Assembly (NCBI RefSeq): GCF_014334055.1
Contig: NZ_CP060490.1
Location: 806,001-870,000 of the forward strand
Origin: Oscillibacter hominis
GTDB taxonomy: Bacteria > Bacillota > Clostridia > Oscillospirales > Oscillospiraceae
DNA: 64,000 bases
Direction of reading: 5' to 3'
Made by a program: the position numbers and the translations under genes. Below, one piece after another: positions 41,484 through 51,107 of the stretch (within the stretch, counting starts at the first letter, position 1; each line of letters starts with the position of its first letter). Below the pieces are notes generated by a model. It did no database searches. It was not told the origin of the DNA and saw nothing but the letters and a program-made list of their open reading frames with translations.

Positions 41484-41563
41484 TGTGTAGGGCAAACCCG
41501 GCGAAAGCCGGCGACGCAAAGCTATAGGATCGTCAGACATCTACGACAGCCAGCTGCAACACA
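41484..41563 (+). ncRNA. c-di-GMP-I (GEMM) riboswitch
   Basis: The core reads AGGGCAAACC, a GAAA-tetraloop hairpin (CCGGC GAAA GCCGG), GACGCAAAGCTATAGG, a second helix with its loop (ATCGT...ACGA) and CAGCCAGCTGC, closed by TGTGT/ACACA. These are the conserved GEMM elements: the GCAAACC/GAAA first helix, the GACGCAAAGC junction and the GCCAGCT receptor side. It senses cyclic di-GMP and should control the pilus operon through the terminator at 41615. Whether ligand turns the operon on or off cannot be decided by eye. Confidence 0.92.
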
Positions 41564-41614
41564 GAAATTGGGGAACTTTAATTTTTCCCTGTATTGATGT
41601 GAAACCGTGTTAAA

Positions 41615-41648
41615 ACTGTCGCTGCAACTCAACAGCGGCAGTTTTTTA
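41615..41648 (+). terminator. Riboswitch expression-platform terminator
   Basis: ACTGTCGCTG pairs with CAGCGGCAGT, followed by TTTTTT, 52 bases after the aptamer and 46 before the first pilus gene. Its 5' arm contains GCTGCAAC, also present at the 3' end of the aptamer. Confidence 0.88.
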
Positions 41649-41693
41649 CTTCGGCCGGGGTGGTTGGCGTACGCTTGTGGGAGGGAAGCAGCA

Positions 41694-44600
41694 ATGGGCA
41701 ATCGGGAAAATCGCGGCTTCACCCTTCAGGAGGCGCTGTTGGCCGTTGTGCTGGTCGTTGTATTGGCGTCCATCGCGATTCCATCCGTGCTCACACTGCG
41801 CCAGAGCCTGAAGCTTCGGGAGCTGGACGACACCGCCCGTTCTCTGTATCTCACCGTGCAGAATGAGCTGACCGTCCGAAAGGCCACAGGCACCCTGCCG
41901 GACCTCCAGGCGGCCCTGACGCCGGAGCAGAGCCTGGAGGTTTTGGGAGCAAAGCCCCAGGATGCGGAGGACGACACCTGGACCGGACTCTATTACATCC
42001 CTTCCTCCCAGGCGGAGGAGCTCTTTCCCGACGCCTGCCTGACCCTTTCTACGCTGGCACCGGAGGGCAGCTTCCTGCTGGAGTTGGACCCGGCCGGCGG
42101 CAGCCTGTACGGGCTTTTTTATGCTGAGCGGCCGCTGCGCTATTCGGAGGTCACCGCCCTGTCCAGCCGCAGCAGGGAGGACCGCAAAGCGGTGGAGATC
42201 GGCTATTACGGCGGCTTTTCCGCTGCTGCCGCCGGGGAGAACCCGGCGCTCAAGCCCACGCTGGAGGCAGTGAACAGCGAGGATCTTTACATAGTGTTTC
42301 ACTGTGCCGGCCTGAAAGAGGCGGTGATTGACCAGAGGAATTTGACGCTGACGATCACCGTGGCCGACGAGTCCGGAGCGGCGGATCACCGCTGGAGCCG
42401 CAGCTACACGGGCGGCGACGCGGAGTTCAGCGTGCTTGCCACGGGAGAGGTGACCACGAGGCTGCTGTTGGACAGCCTGCGGCAGGGAGAGCATTTTGCG
42501 GAGCTCACCGAGGGGCGTTTGACGCCGGGCGACAACCTGACCGTGACGGCGGTCATCACCTACAGTGGAAAAGAAGAGGTCCTGCGGGGCGAGACCTGGA
42601 TCGCGGTGAACAGCCTTTTTGCGCAGAAGCGGGAGGCGGAGGGCGCTGTGGAGTTGGACGTGGCCTGCCTGCGCCATTTGAACAACCTGCGCGGCGACTG
42701 CTATGAGGGCCGGGCCGGAACCAGCATCCGCCAGACGGCGGACATCGCTTTTGCCCCGGACAATTGGCAGGAGCTTGTGATGCCCGGCGCATCGTCGGGG
42801 GAACGGCCGCTGTCCGTCTTTTCCCCCATTGTAAATGAGCCCCTCTTCAGCGGCGGCACCAGCTATGACGGCTGCGGGAACCTTTTGGAGGGGTTTCGGA
42901 TCGCCGGCGCTGACTCTGTGGGGTTGTTCAGTTCCCTGCGGGGGTGCACCGTGCGCAATGTGCGGATGAAGGATGTGGCTGTCAGTGCCGCCGGGAGTTA
43001 CGCGGGAGCCTTGGCCGGCAGCATCGGCGGGGAGTCGGCGGTGGAAAACTGCGGCGTCTGGCAGGGGAGTTCCGGTTCTGTGACGGCCCGGGGCAGCGCT
43101 GTGGGCGGCCTGGCGGGCCGGTGCGAAAGCGGCACACTGCGGATAAAAGACTCCTTTTCGGCAATAGACGTCACCGGAAACTGGTACGTCGGCGGCCTGG
43201 TGGGCCAGGTGGACGGCGGCTTGCATGTGGAGCGTTCCTATGCCTCGGGTTCGGTCACCGGCAACTCAAGGGTGGGCGGCCTGACGGGGCTTTGCAGCGC
43301 AGGCGGAGTACTGGAACTCAGGGAGTGCTATACCACGGCCTCCGTGACCGCCGCGCTCAGCGCCCCGGTCACCGCCCAGCGGGCGGAGGAGGACCAGGCC
43401 GGCGGCGCCATCGGCAATGCAGGCGGCACGGTTCGGTGTGTCGACTGCCGTGTCTACGGCAAGGTGACGGCTCAAACCGCCTCCGGCGCATTTTTCGGAA
43501 AGGGCGCGCTGAGTGCAAGCGGATGTGTCTACCTGGTTCAGAGCGGCTATAACGATGACCTCCCCCAAGCCGGTCAGGCCGGATTGACGGCAGCCTCCTA
43601 TGGGGAGTTGGAGCGGGCGGACAACAGCGTGCGCAACAGCCATCCCCACAGCCACGAACTGCGGGGGCTGGCATTCCCCTTCCCCATGGTGACGTCGGAC
43701 CACTACGGCGACTGGCCTCTGGAGACGGAAGCCCCTGTGGAGTGGGAACTGCCTTATGGCCTTTGCTATTATGAGCGGTATGGTGATGGTTCCTGGGGCT
43801 TTTATGGATATGACCGGGAAAACACGCTGAAAGACAGCCTTGCCGGGAATGAGAAGTCCATTGCGGAGGCCGGTTACGGCGTTCTCTTGCTGAGGGGTGA
43901 ATCGGCGGACGGATGGTTCCAGGGATACGGCGACGCGGTTTTGAACCCTTCGGTCGCGGTGGTATGGGGCGGGGCAAGCGGCGACCTGCACCCCCTCAGC
44001 GACAGGGGGCAGGAGCTTCTCAGCCCACTGCTGCTGCCTGGGAAGGCGGTCTATGAGACGAAGACCGGACGCACCTTGACCTTCAATCTCTATTTTGGAG
44101 CGGCGCTGTCCCTGGACACCCTCTATCCCTCTGAGCAGGAGCCCTTCCAGCTTCGCACGGCGGAGCACCTGGAGAACATCGGCGGCCACGCCGGAAGCTG
44201 GTGGAACTTTCGGCAGACCCACGACATTGAGGCCAGAGCTTCCACGGCGCGGATCGACAACTATTTGGGCTGCACGGTGGACGGAGGAGGCAACCGGATC
44301 ACGGGCCTACAGGATACGCTGTTCCTCTGGAACAACGGCACGCTGCGAAACCTCCTGCTGGAGGAGGTGGATATCCGGCAGCTGGATGCCTGCGCTGCGC
44401 TGGTAAACAGCAACACCGGATGGGTGGAGCGCTGCGGCGTTACGGGAAGCATCACCGGGACGGGAAGCGACTCCGCCGCTGCACTGGTCTCTTTGAACAG
44501 CGGCTACGTGATCGACTCCTGGGCCCGGTGCGATGTGGAGGGCCAGGGAGCCTCCGGCGGACTGATCTTCCGCAGCGGCGGATCGGTTTCCGGCTGCTAT

Positions 44601-45569
44601 GCGGCGGGAACCGTGTCCTCGGGCTTGGGGAATGCGGCGGGGCTGGTGGTGGAAAACAGCGGCACCATCGCCTCTTCCTATGCAAACTGTACGGTGACGG
44701 CGGAGCGCGGCAGCGCGGGCGCCCTGGTCTGCACAGGGGGCACCATCACAGACTGCTACGCCGCGGGCTCCGTAACGGCAAGAAACACCGCCGCGGGAAT
44801 CGCCGCCGTGACCGGAGGCAGCCTTCGTGCGGAGCGCTGCTACAGCGTGGCGGAGATCAAAGGCGGCTCCTGGCAGTACGGAGTGGCTCCCTTAGGTACG
44901 GCGGAAGCGTGCTTGTGGGGCTATGGGCCGGGATACAACGATGCACTTCAGGGCGGCGTGGGCCAGCCCATCACGCTGGCCGAACTGAGGGTGCTGCGCA
45001 TGGCGGGGCCCTGGACACTGGACACGGCGGTGGAGCAGAGCCATCCCTGGGCGCAGGAGCTTCAGGGGAAAGCCTATCCCTATCCGCGGCTCTCTGCCCT
45101 GGACCACTGGGGAGACTGGCCTTTGAGCAGTGAGCAGATTGCCGCCGGAGATCTGGGGGCTGTGATCCTCTGCGGGGAAAACAGCGCAGGCGGGCCGGAC
45201 GGGAACTCCGAGATCGTGGGCCTGAGCATCGGGCTGGATGGAGAACCGGCGTCCCAGTGGCCGGTGCGGGAGAAAAACTGGCACCCTCTGGGCTATGGCA
45301 TCCTGCTCAGCGGACGGATGGACGGATCGGAGTGGACGGTCACCTATACCAGCAGCCGGGGCGGCACGGTCCGCATGAACCTGAGCGCGCTCAACAAGAT
45401 GCCGGAGCTTGCGCCGCCGGGAATGAACCTCTACCTCATCAGCGATCCGGAGATCATCAATGGCGCCAAGGATACCACGGACCTTGTGCTCTCGGATGGG
45501 AAGACCTCTTACCGGTTCCGGATCGGCTATGATTCCAGCAAAGAACCAACAGTGAAATTCATCGGATAA
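41694..45569 (+). CDS. Giant type IV pilin-like protein with GLUG repeats
   Basis: A 1,291-residue protein; ATG at 41694 has GAGGG upstream. The N-terminus is a class III signal: MGNRENRG cleaved before FTLQEALLAVVLVVVLASIA, with Glu at mature position 5. The rest is extracellular: a beta-rich part to about 370, then repeats of GLUG type in two blocks (GSVTGNSRVGGLTGLC, VGGLVGQVDGGLHVERSYASG; later GAALVSLNSGYVIDSWARC). A normal pilin has 120-200 residues, so this is a pilus-mounted or tip adhesin-like protein. It is the first gene behind the c-di-GMP riboswitch. Confidence 0.88.
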   Translation: MGNRENRGFTLQEALLAVVLVVVLASIAIPSVLTLRQSLKLRELDDTARSLYLTVQNELTVRKATGTLPDLQAALTPEQSLEVLGAKPQDAEDDTWTGLYYIPSSQAEELFPDACLTLSTLAPEGSFLLELDPAGGSLYGLFYAERPLRYSEVTALSSRSREDRKAVEIGYYGGFSAAAAGENPALKPTLEAVNSEDLYIVFHCAGLKEAVIDQRNLTLTITVADESGAADHRWSRSYTGGDAEFSVLATGEVTTRLLLDSLRQGEHFAELTEGRLTPGDNLTVTAVITYSGKEEVLRGETWIAVNSLFAQKREAEGAVELDVACLRHLNNLRGDCYEGRAGTSIRQTADIAFAPDNWQELVMPGASSGERPLSVFSPIVNEPLFSGGTSYDGCGNLLEGFRIAGADSVGLFSSLRGCTVRNVRMKDVAVSAAGSYAGALAGSIGGESAVENCGVWQGSSGSVTARGSAVGGLAGRCESGTLRIKDSFSAIDVTGNWYVGGLVGQVDGGLHVERSYASGSVTGNSRVGGLTGLCSAGGVLELRECYTTASVTAALSAPVTAQRAEEDQAGGAIGNAGGTVRCVDCRVYGKVTAQTASGAFFGKGALSASGCVYLVQSGYNDDLPQAGQAGLTAASYGELERADNSVRNSHPHSHELRGLAFPFPMVTSDHYGDWPLETEAPVEWELPYGLCYYERYGDGSWGFYGYDRENTLKDSLAGNEKSIAEAGYGVLLLRGESADGWFQGYGDAVLNPSVAVVWGGASGDLHPLSDRGQELLSPLLLPGKAVYETKTGRTLTFNLYFGAALSLDTLYPSEQEPFQLRTAEHLENIGGHAGSWWNFRQTHDIEARASTARIDNYLGCTVDGGGNRITGLQDTLFLWNNGTLRNLLLEEVDIRQLDACAALVNSNTGWVERCGVTGSITGTGSDSAAALVSLNSGYVIDSWARCDVEGQGASGGLIFRSGGSVSGCYAAGTVSSGLGNAAGLVVENSGTIASSYANCTVTAERGSAGALVCTGGTITDCYAAGSVTARNTAAGIAAVTGGSLRAERCYSVAEIKGGSWQYGVAPLGTAEACLWGYGPGYNDALQGGVGQPITLAELRVLRMAGPWTLDTAVEQSHPWAQELQGKAYPYPRLSALDHWGDWPLSSEQIAAGDLGAVILCGENSAGGPDGNSEIVGLSIGLDGEPASQWPVREKNWHPLGYGILLSGRMDGSEWTVTYTSSRGGTVRMNLSALNKMPELAPPGMNLYLISDPEIINGAKDTTDLVLSDGKTSYRFRIGYDSSKEPTVKFIG

Positions 45570-45582
45570 AAGGGGAGACCAC

Positions 45583-46248
45583 ATGGGCTGCGCCAAGTCA
45601 AAACTGCATAGCCGGCGTGGCGCGTCGCTGCTGCTGGCCCTTGGCGTCTGCCTCATCTTCGTACTTGTGGGATCGGTGGTGTTGGGGTCGGCCACCGCCA
45701 GTGCCTCCCGGCTCAAGGACCGTCGGGCACGGGAACAGGCCTACCTCTCCCTGAGCTCCGCGGCGCGGCTCCTTCAGGAGACGCTGGCCGGATCGGAGTG
45801 CAGCGGCTGGATCAGCCGCACGGAGTATACCTGCGGCCGGGAGGAGGATACCGCCGGGCGCTGCGACAGCCTCGTGGGTGACAGCAACTTCCTCACTGAC
45901 GCTGCCTGGCCGGTATTCTGCGGCCGGACAGGGGGCGGCGGCTACACCGTCAGCGCCGAGCATATGGAGGAGGTCCACGCGGGCCTTGAGATGGACGACG
46001 CCTACCGGGCGGTGTTCACCCTCACCACAGACAGCTCCGACTATGTGATGACCCTGACCTTTGAGGCCACGCTGACCCACTCGGAGGCCAGGGAGACCTC
46101 CTCCTGCTCCCATGAGACCACGGAGGTCAACGAGGATGGGGAGGAAGTTTCGGTGACGGAGACCTATGACGTATACACCACCACCGAAACCACGGCGATC
46201 GTGTGGGACGGCGGCACCATTTCCAAAGGGGGTGCCAAGAGTGGGTAA
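45583..46248 (+). CDS. PilX-like minor pilin/assembly protein
   Basis: A 221-residue protein with an N-terminal basic part and hydrophobic helix (SRRGASLLLALGVCLIFVLVG). The candidate prepilin cleavage is after Gly13, but mature position 5 is Leu, not Glu, a deviation shared with some PilX/GspK-type components. The extracellular part carries four or more cysteines, possibly disulfide-forming. GGGGAG lies upstream. It is 13 bases after the giant pilin and overlaps the next gene. Confidence 0.72.
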   Translation: MGCAKSKLHSRRGASLLLALGVCLIFVLVGSVVLGSATASASRLKDRRAREQAYLSLSSAARLLQETLAGSECSGWISRTEYTCGREEDTAGRCDSLVGDSNFLTDAAWPVFCGRTGGGGYTVSAEHMEEVHAGLEMDDAYRAVFTLTTDSSDYVMTLTFEATLTHSEARETSSCSHETTEVNEDGEEVSVTETYDVYTTTETTAIVWDGGTISKGGAKSG

Positions 46249-46546
46249 ACGCTGCAGCCGGGGCGAGACGCTGGTGGAGACGCTGACGGCGATTCTGCTG
46301 GTGACGCTGGCCAGCCTGATGATGGTGCGGATGTGCCTGAGCGGAATCCAGCTCAACCACTCTGTCAGAGTGCGAGAAGATGCGTTCCGCGCGGAGCGGA
46401 ACATTGCTGAGCTCTGTGAGGAGAGCCGGTCGTCGCCGGGACAGGTGTCCATCCGCGGCAGCGGGCGGGAGGAGACCTATGAAGTCCGTGTGGCGGGCGG
46501 CGAGGGCAAGCTGACCTCCTATTCCCTTGTGAAGGAGGGGCGGTGA
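46241..46546 (+). CDS. Minor type IV prepilin (GTG start)
   Basis: A 101-residue protein from GTG at 46241, which overlaps the previous stop. The prepilin signal is MGKRCSRG cleaved before ETLVETLTAILLVTLAS, with Glu5 conserved but Glu instead of Phe at mature position 1. A short extracellular domain of about 70 residues follows. Probably a PilV/GspI-like minor pilin of the initiation complex. Ribosome site GGGGGTG upstream. Confidence 0.78.
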   Translation: MGKRCSRGETLVETLTAILLVTLASLMMVRMCLSGIQLNHSVRVREDAFRAERNIAELCEESRSSPGQVSIRGSGREETYEVRVAGGEGKLTSYSLVKEGR

Positions 46547-46547
46547 G

Positions 46548-47039
46548 ATGAGAAGAAGCAGGGGCTTTACCCTGGTGGAGACGCTGGCCGCCGTGGCGAT
46601 ATTGGTGATCCTGATTGCCACCATGTCGCTGGGCCTTGCCTCCGCATCGGATACCTACCGCATCTCCCTCTTTGACGCGGAGAGCGCCACGCTGGCCGAC
46701 ACGGTGGATACGGCGCTGGGCGATGTGCTGCGCTACGCCGCATGGGAGCGGGAGGACCGCTTTACCAACCCGGACTACGGCGTCTCCGGGGGACGGCTGT
46801 TCCTGAAGGAGGGGAAGCTCTGCATCAATCCCTCTCCCCTTGACGAGGATGCCGAGGGGCTCAGGATCACGCCGCTGATCAGCGACGGAGCCTATTCCAA
46901 TTTGGAGCTTTCCGGGTTTACTCTCTCGTATGAAGACGGGGTCTTCCGCGGAAGCTATACCATTGCCTCCGAGGGAATCTCAAGAGAAATCGAGTTTTGC
47001 TTCCGCACACTGCGGTGCGGTGGGAATAAAGGAGCGTAG
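46548..47039 (+). CDS. Minor type IV prepilin (PilW/GspJ-like)
   Basis: A 163-residue prepilin: MRRSRG cleaved before FTLVETLAAVAILVILIATMS, with Glu5 present. Mature part about 157 residues, beta-rich, no cysteine pairs except one near the C-terminus. The start is 1 base after the previous stop, so translation is coupled. Place and size fit a PilW/GspJ-like minor pilin; the sub-type is inferred. Confidence 0.85.
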   Translation: MRRSRGFTLVETLAAVAILVILIATMSLGLASASDTYRISLFDAESATLADTVDTALGDVLRYAAWEREDRFTNPDYGVSGGRLFLKEGKLCINPSPLDEDAEGLRITPLISDGAYSNLELSGFTLSYEDGVFRGSYTIASEGISREIEFCFRTLRCGGNKGA

Positions 47040-47043
47040 GGCC

Positions 47044-48756
47044 ATGGCGTATACGAGACTGGGGGACCTGCTCAAGTCTGTGAACCTCATCACCGACGAG
47101 CAGCTGTCCGCCGCACTGGAGAACCAGAAAAAGACAAAGCGGCGGCTGGGCGAGGAGCTGATCGCCGAACATGTGATCACGGAGCAGCAGTTCATTGAGG
47201 CGCTGGAGATGCAGCTGGGTGTGGAGTTCATCGACCTGAGCCAGATCAGCATACCGCCCCAGATGGCGGAGGCACTCCCCCGTGGAATCGCAAAAAAGTA
47301 CGCCCTGGTCCCGGTTCGGCTCAATCAGAACACACTTTACATCGCTATGACCGACCCGCTGAACTTCATGGCCATCGAGGAGGTCAAGACCGCCACCCGC
47401 CATCGCGTGGTGCCCATGATCGCGACCTCCGAGGCGGTGAGCCGGGCCATTGCCTCCCTCTATGGCAACGAGGGCGCAGCCCGGGCCATCGAGGAGATGC
47501 AACGGGAGATGCGCACGTCGGAGGGGGGACGGGGGCCGGATCCCTTCCAGGCCAATGAGATTGGGGACGACGCCCGCTCGGCGCCCACTGTCCGGCTGGT
47601 GAACTCCATCATTGAGCGGGCCATCTCGGAGCGGGCCAGCGACATCCACCTGGAGCCGGAGGAGGGCGAGCTAAGGGTGCGCATGCGCATCGACGGGCTG
47701 ATGCGCGCCGTGATGTCGGTGCCAAAGGCGCTGCAGTCGTCGGTGATCTCCCGGCTGAAGATCATGGGGGGCATGGACATCACCGAGCGCAAGGTGCCCC
47801 AGGATGGGCGGGCCAATGTACGCATCAAGCAGTCGGACGTGGACCTGCGCATGTCCACCCTGCCCACCATCTACGGAGAGAAGTTTGTCATCCGCCTGTT
47901 GGATAAAAGCGCCCGGCTTCTGGACAAAAGCCGGATCGGCCTCACCGGGGAAGACCTGGGGAAATACGAGCGGCTGCTCCGCCAGAACAGCGGCGTCATC
48001 CTGATCGTGGGCCCCACCGGGTCTGGAAAATCCTCCACCATGTACACCATGATCCGGGAGCTGAATACGGAGCAGGTGAACCTGGTGACGCTGGAGGACC
48101 CGGTGGAGTACAACATCGCCGGCATCAATCAGGTGCAGATCAACGAAAAGACCGGCATGACCTTTGCCGGAGGGCTGAGGGCCATTTTGCGCCAGGACCC
48201 GGATATCATCGCCGTGGGCGAAATCCGGGACGGCGAGACCGCCCAGATCGCCATGCGCGCCGCCCTCACCGGCCACCTGGTGCTTTCCACCATCCACACC
48301 AACGACGCCATCTCCACGGTGGAGCGGCTTTTGGACATCGGCGTGGAGCCCTACCTCATCGCCAGCGCCCTGAGCGGCGTGATCTCCCAGCGGCTGGTGC
48401 GCCGGATCTGTCCGGAGTGCAGGGAGGAATACCAGCCCTCGGAGGAGGAGTTGGCGGACATGGGCCTTCCGCCGGACACGGAACATAGATTCTGCCGGGG
48501 CAAGGGCTGCCCCGCCTGCTTTGGCACAGGCTACCGGGGCCGCACCGGCGTATTTGAGCTCCTGGTAGTGGACCGGAAGCTGCGAAGTGCCATTTCCGAC
48601 GGTATCGGACGGGAGGAGCTGGCCGCGCTGGTCCGGCGGGAGGGGAAGTTCACCTCCCTTGCGGACAACTGCCGCCGCCTGGTGCTGGAGGGCGTCACTA
48701 CCATTGAGGAGGCAAGGCGGATCACCAATTCCGCCGATTATGACTATGAGAGCTGA
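47044..48756 (+). CDS. pilB: Type IV pilus extension ATPase
   Basis: A 570-residue GspE/PilB-family ATPase. ATG at 47044 has AAAGGAG upstream; the longer frame from 46930 is rejected. MshEN-type N-terminal domain about 1-150 (LGDLLKSVNLITDEQLSAAL; such domains can bind c-di-GMP in some ATPases), N2 domain (RASDIHLEP), Walker A GPTGSGKSS, Asp box, Walker B DIIAVGEIRD, His box STIHTNDA, and a zinc-binding Cys4 (CPEC...CPAC). It powers pilus assembly at the cytoplasmic face. Confidence 0.95.
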   Translation: MAYTRLGDLLKSVNLITDEQLSAALENQKKTKRRLGEELIAEHVITEQQFIEALEMQLGVEFIDLSQISIPPQMAEALPRGIAKKYALVPVRLNQNTLYIAMTDPLNFMAIEEVKTATRHRVVPMIATSEAVSRAIASLYGNEGAARAIEEMQREMRTSEGGRGPDPFQANEIGDDARSAPTVRLVNSIIERAISERASDIHLEPEEGELRVRMRIDGLMRAVMSVPKALQSSVISRLKIMGGMDITERKVPQDGRANVRIKQSDVDLRMSTLPTIYGEKFVIRLLDKSARLLDKSRIGLTGEDLGKYERLLRQNSGVILIVGPTGSGKSSTMYTMIRELNTEQVNLVTLEDPVEYNIAGINQVQINEKTGMTFAGGLRAILRQDPDIIAVGEIRDGETAQIAMRAALTGHLVLSTIHTNDAISTVERLLDIGVEPYLIASALSGVISQRLVRRICPECREEYQPSEEELADMGLPPDTEHRFCRGKGCPACFGTGYRGRTGVFELLVVDRKLRSAISDGIGREELAALVRREGKFTSLADNCRRLVLEGVTTIEEARRITNSADYDYES

Positions 48757-49789
48757 GGAACTGATTCGCAGCGCGTCGGAGGCCGGTGCGTCCGACGTGC
48801 ATCTGATCTGTGGCCTTGCGCCCAGGTTCCGCATCAACGGGACGCTCTGCCCTCAGGGGGAGGAGCCGCTGACAGCGGAGGACTGCGAAGGCCTTGCCCG
48901 GGAGCTGGCCGGCGCGCAGTTTTCCGATCTGGAGCGCACGGGCGAGTGGGACGGCGCCGCCACCATCGCCTCCCGCCGGGTCCGCATCAACCTCTTCCGC
49001 CAGCAGGGCCGCTACTCCGGTGCGCTGCGGCTGCTTGCTGAAAAAATCCCGGCTCTGGAATCCCTGGGGCTGCCGCCTGCCGTGGCCGCCCTGACGGAGC
49101 TGCGCAGGGGAATCGTGATCGTCACCGGCGAGACGGGCTCCGGCAAGTCCACCACGCTGGCGGCCATGATCGACCGCATCAACCACAGCCGTTGTGAGCA
49201 TGTCCTCACCTTGGAGGACCCGGTGGAATACCTTTACACGCCGGACCGGTGCGTATTCAACCAGCGGGAGGTGGGCCCGGACACCCGGAGCTATGCCGCG
49301 GGCCTGCGCTCGGCGCTGCGGGAGGACCCGGACATCCTGCTCATCGGCGAGATGCGGGATTTGGAGACCATCGAGACGGCGCTGACGGCGGCAGAGACCG
49401 GGCACCTGGTGCTGACCACGCTCCACACCGGCAGCGCGGCGGACGCCGTGGACCGGATTGTGGATGTGTTCCCTGAGGCGCGCCAGCGCCAGATCCGCAT
49501 GCAGCTGTCCATGACCCTCCAGGCGGTGCTCAGCCAGCAGCTGCTGCCGCTGCGCGGCGGGGAGGGCCGGGCTGCGGCCTGCGAGCTGATGGTGGTGAAC
49601 CACGCTATCCGGAATCTGATCCGGGAGGGGAAGACGCCCCAGATCGCCAGCGCAGTGGCCACCTCGGCTGCCGAGGGCGGCATCTCCATGGACAACGCTG
49701 TGCTGAAGCTGTACCGGGAGCGGAAAATCTCCGCCGAGACAGCCCGCCAGGCGGCCCATGACCCGGACTTTGTCCGGAAGAATCTCTGA
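48740..49789 (+). CDS. pilT: Type IV pilus retraction ATPase
   Basis: A 349-residue PilT-family ATPase, overlapping pilB by 17 bases; two in-frame ATGs (48740, 48746) are equally possible and neither has a strong ribosome site, so coupling is likely. ASDVHLICG, Walker A GETGSGKST, EDPVEYL, Walker B DILLIGEMRD, LTTLHTGSA and the C-terminal retraction-type AACELMV motif are seen. It would drive pilus retraction and twitching. Presence of both PilB and PilT suggests dynamic pili. Confidence 0.94.
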   Translation: MTMRAEELIRSASEAGASDVHLICGLAPRFRINGTLCPQGEEPLTAEDCEGLARELAGAQFSDLERTGEWDGAATIASRRVRINLFRQQGRYSGALRLLAEKIPALESLGLPPAVAALTELRRGIVIVTGETGSGKSTTLAAMIDRINHSRCEHVLTLEDPVEYLYTPDRCVFNQREVGPDTRSYAAGLRSALREDPDILLIGEMRDLETIETALTAAETGHLVLTTLHTGSAADAVDRIVDVFPEARQRQIRMQLSMTLQAVLSQQLLPLRGGEGRAAACELMVVNHAIRNLIREGKTPQIASAVATSAAEGGISMDNAVLKLYRERKISAETARQAAHDPDFVRKNL

Positions 49790-49807
49790 GCGAAGGGATG
49801 ATCTGAT

Positions 49808-51022
49808 TTGCTCACCTTCAAATATCGCGCCATCTCCCGGGACGGGGCCAAGGTCAGCGGCGTGGTCGAGGCCTTTGACGAGTATGAGGCCGTGGCCAAA
49901 ATCAAAGAGAACTGCACGGTGGTGACAAAGATCGCCCAGGTGGAGCAGCGCGAAAACCTGCTGCACCGGGAGGTGCTTCCGCCGCGGCGGATCAGCGAGA
50001 AAACCCTTGCGGTGGTCAGCTCCCAGTTTTCCATCCTCTTAGGCTCCGGCATCCCGGTGGTCCGGGCGGTGGAGCTGATCGCACGGCAGACCAATGACAA
50101 GGCCCTGAAGAAAATCCTGACGCAGGTGGCCGGGGACGTGGCCTCCGGCTTCGGCCTGGCCCAGAGCTTTGAAAGCAAGGGGCGGGGGCTGCCCACCACA
50201 TTCATCGAGACCGTGCGCTCCGGCGAGGAGTCCGGCACGCTGGACGTGGCCTTCGGCCGGCTGAAGACGTACTACGACAAATCCTCCCGTACCAAGGCAA
50301 AGGTGAAAAGCGCCATGGCCTATCCCCTGTTTACCATTGTGGTGGCGGTGATTGTGGTGGCGATTATCATGGTGGTGGCTGTCCCCGTCTTCCTTTCCAG
50401 CTTTGCCGCCATGGGGGCGGAGATGCCCCTGCCCACCCGGATGCTGATCGGCCTTTCCAATTTCTTTACCCACTACGGCCTGGCCGCGCTCGGGCTTCTG
50501 GCCGCGGCCGCCATCGCCCTGAAGCTCTACGGGCAGCGGGAGAAAGGGCGCCTCCTCTTTGCAAGGCTCCATCTGCACCTGCCGGTCCTTGGAAAGATCG
50601 CCGTGCTCAAAAGCGCCTCCCAGTTTGCCAACACCATGTCCACGCTCCTGGCCGCGGGGCTCCCTGTGATCCGGGCGGTGGCCACCACCGGGAAGGTGAT
50701 GGACAATTACTGCATCGCCTCCCAGGTCCTGCGCATGGTGCCCGGATTGGAGGAGGGCAAGCAGCTGGGCCTATGCATGAAGCGCTGCCAGTACCTGCCG
50801 GAGCTGCTGATGGAGATGACCGGCGTGGGCGAGGAGACCGGCACCATGGAGACCACCTTGGAGGTGGTGGGCTCCTATTACGACAACGAGACGGAGCTTG
50901 CCTCCCAGAAGGCGCTTTCCCTGCTGGAGCCGGTGGTGATCTGCATCCTGGCGCTGTTGGTGGGCTTTATCCTGCTGGCGGTTTACGCGCCCATGTTTGC
51001 CATGTACAACGGGGTCATGTGA
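49808..51022 (+). CDS. pilC: Type IV pilus inner-membrane platform protein
   Basis: A 404-residue GspF/PilC-family protein from TTG at 49808 (AAGGGA 10 bases upstream). Two T2SSF domains (about 65-190 and 270-395) with three membrane helices (YPLFTIVVAVIVVAIIMVVAV; LAALGLLAAAAIAL; VVICILALLVGFILLAVYAP shown in part). Motifs SSQFSILLGSGIPVVRAVEL and SASQFANTMSTLLAAGLPVI are typical. It couples the ATPases to pilin subunits. Confidence 0.93.
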   Translation: MLTFKYRAISRDGAKVSGVVEAFDEYEAVAKIKENCTVVTKIAQVEQRENLLHREVLPPRRISEKTLAVVSSQFSILLGSGIPVVRAVELIARQTNDKALKKILTQVAGDVASGFGLAQSFESKGRGLPTTFIETVRSGEESGTLDVAFGRLKTYYDKSSRTKAKVKSAMAYPLFTIVVAVIVVAIIMVVAVPVFLSSFAAMGAEMPLPTRMLIGLSNFFTHYGLAALGLLAAAAIALKLYGQREKGRLLFARLHLHLPVLGKIAVLKSASQFANTMSTLLAAGLPVIRAVATTGKVMDNYCIASQVLRMVPGLEEGKQLGLCMKRCQYLPELLMEMTGVGEETGTMETTLEVVGSYYDNETELASQKALSLLEPVVICILALLVGFILLAVYAPMFAMYNGVM

Positions 51023-51107
51023 AACGTGTATTCTTCCGGAAGTTCAACCCGCTTTCGGATGGATATAGAAAGAGAATACTTATTTTAAATTTAGGAGGAC
51101 TATTGCA

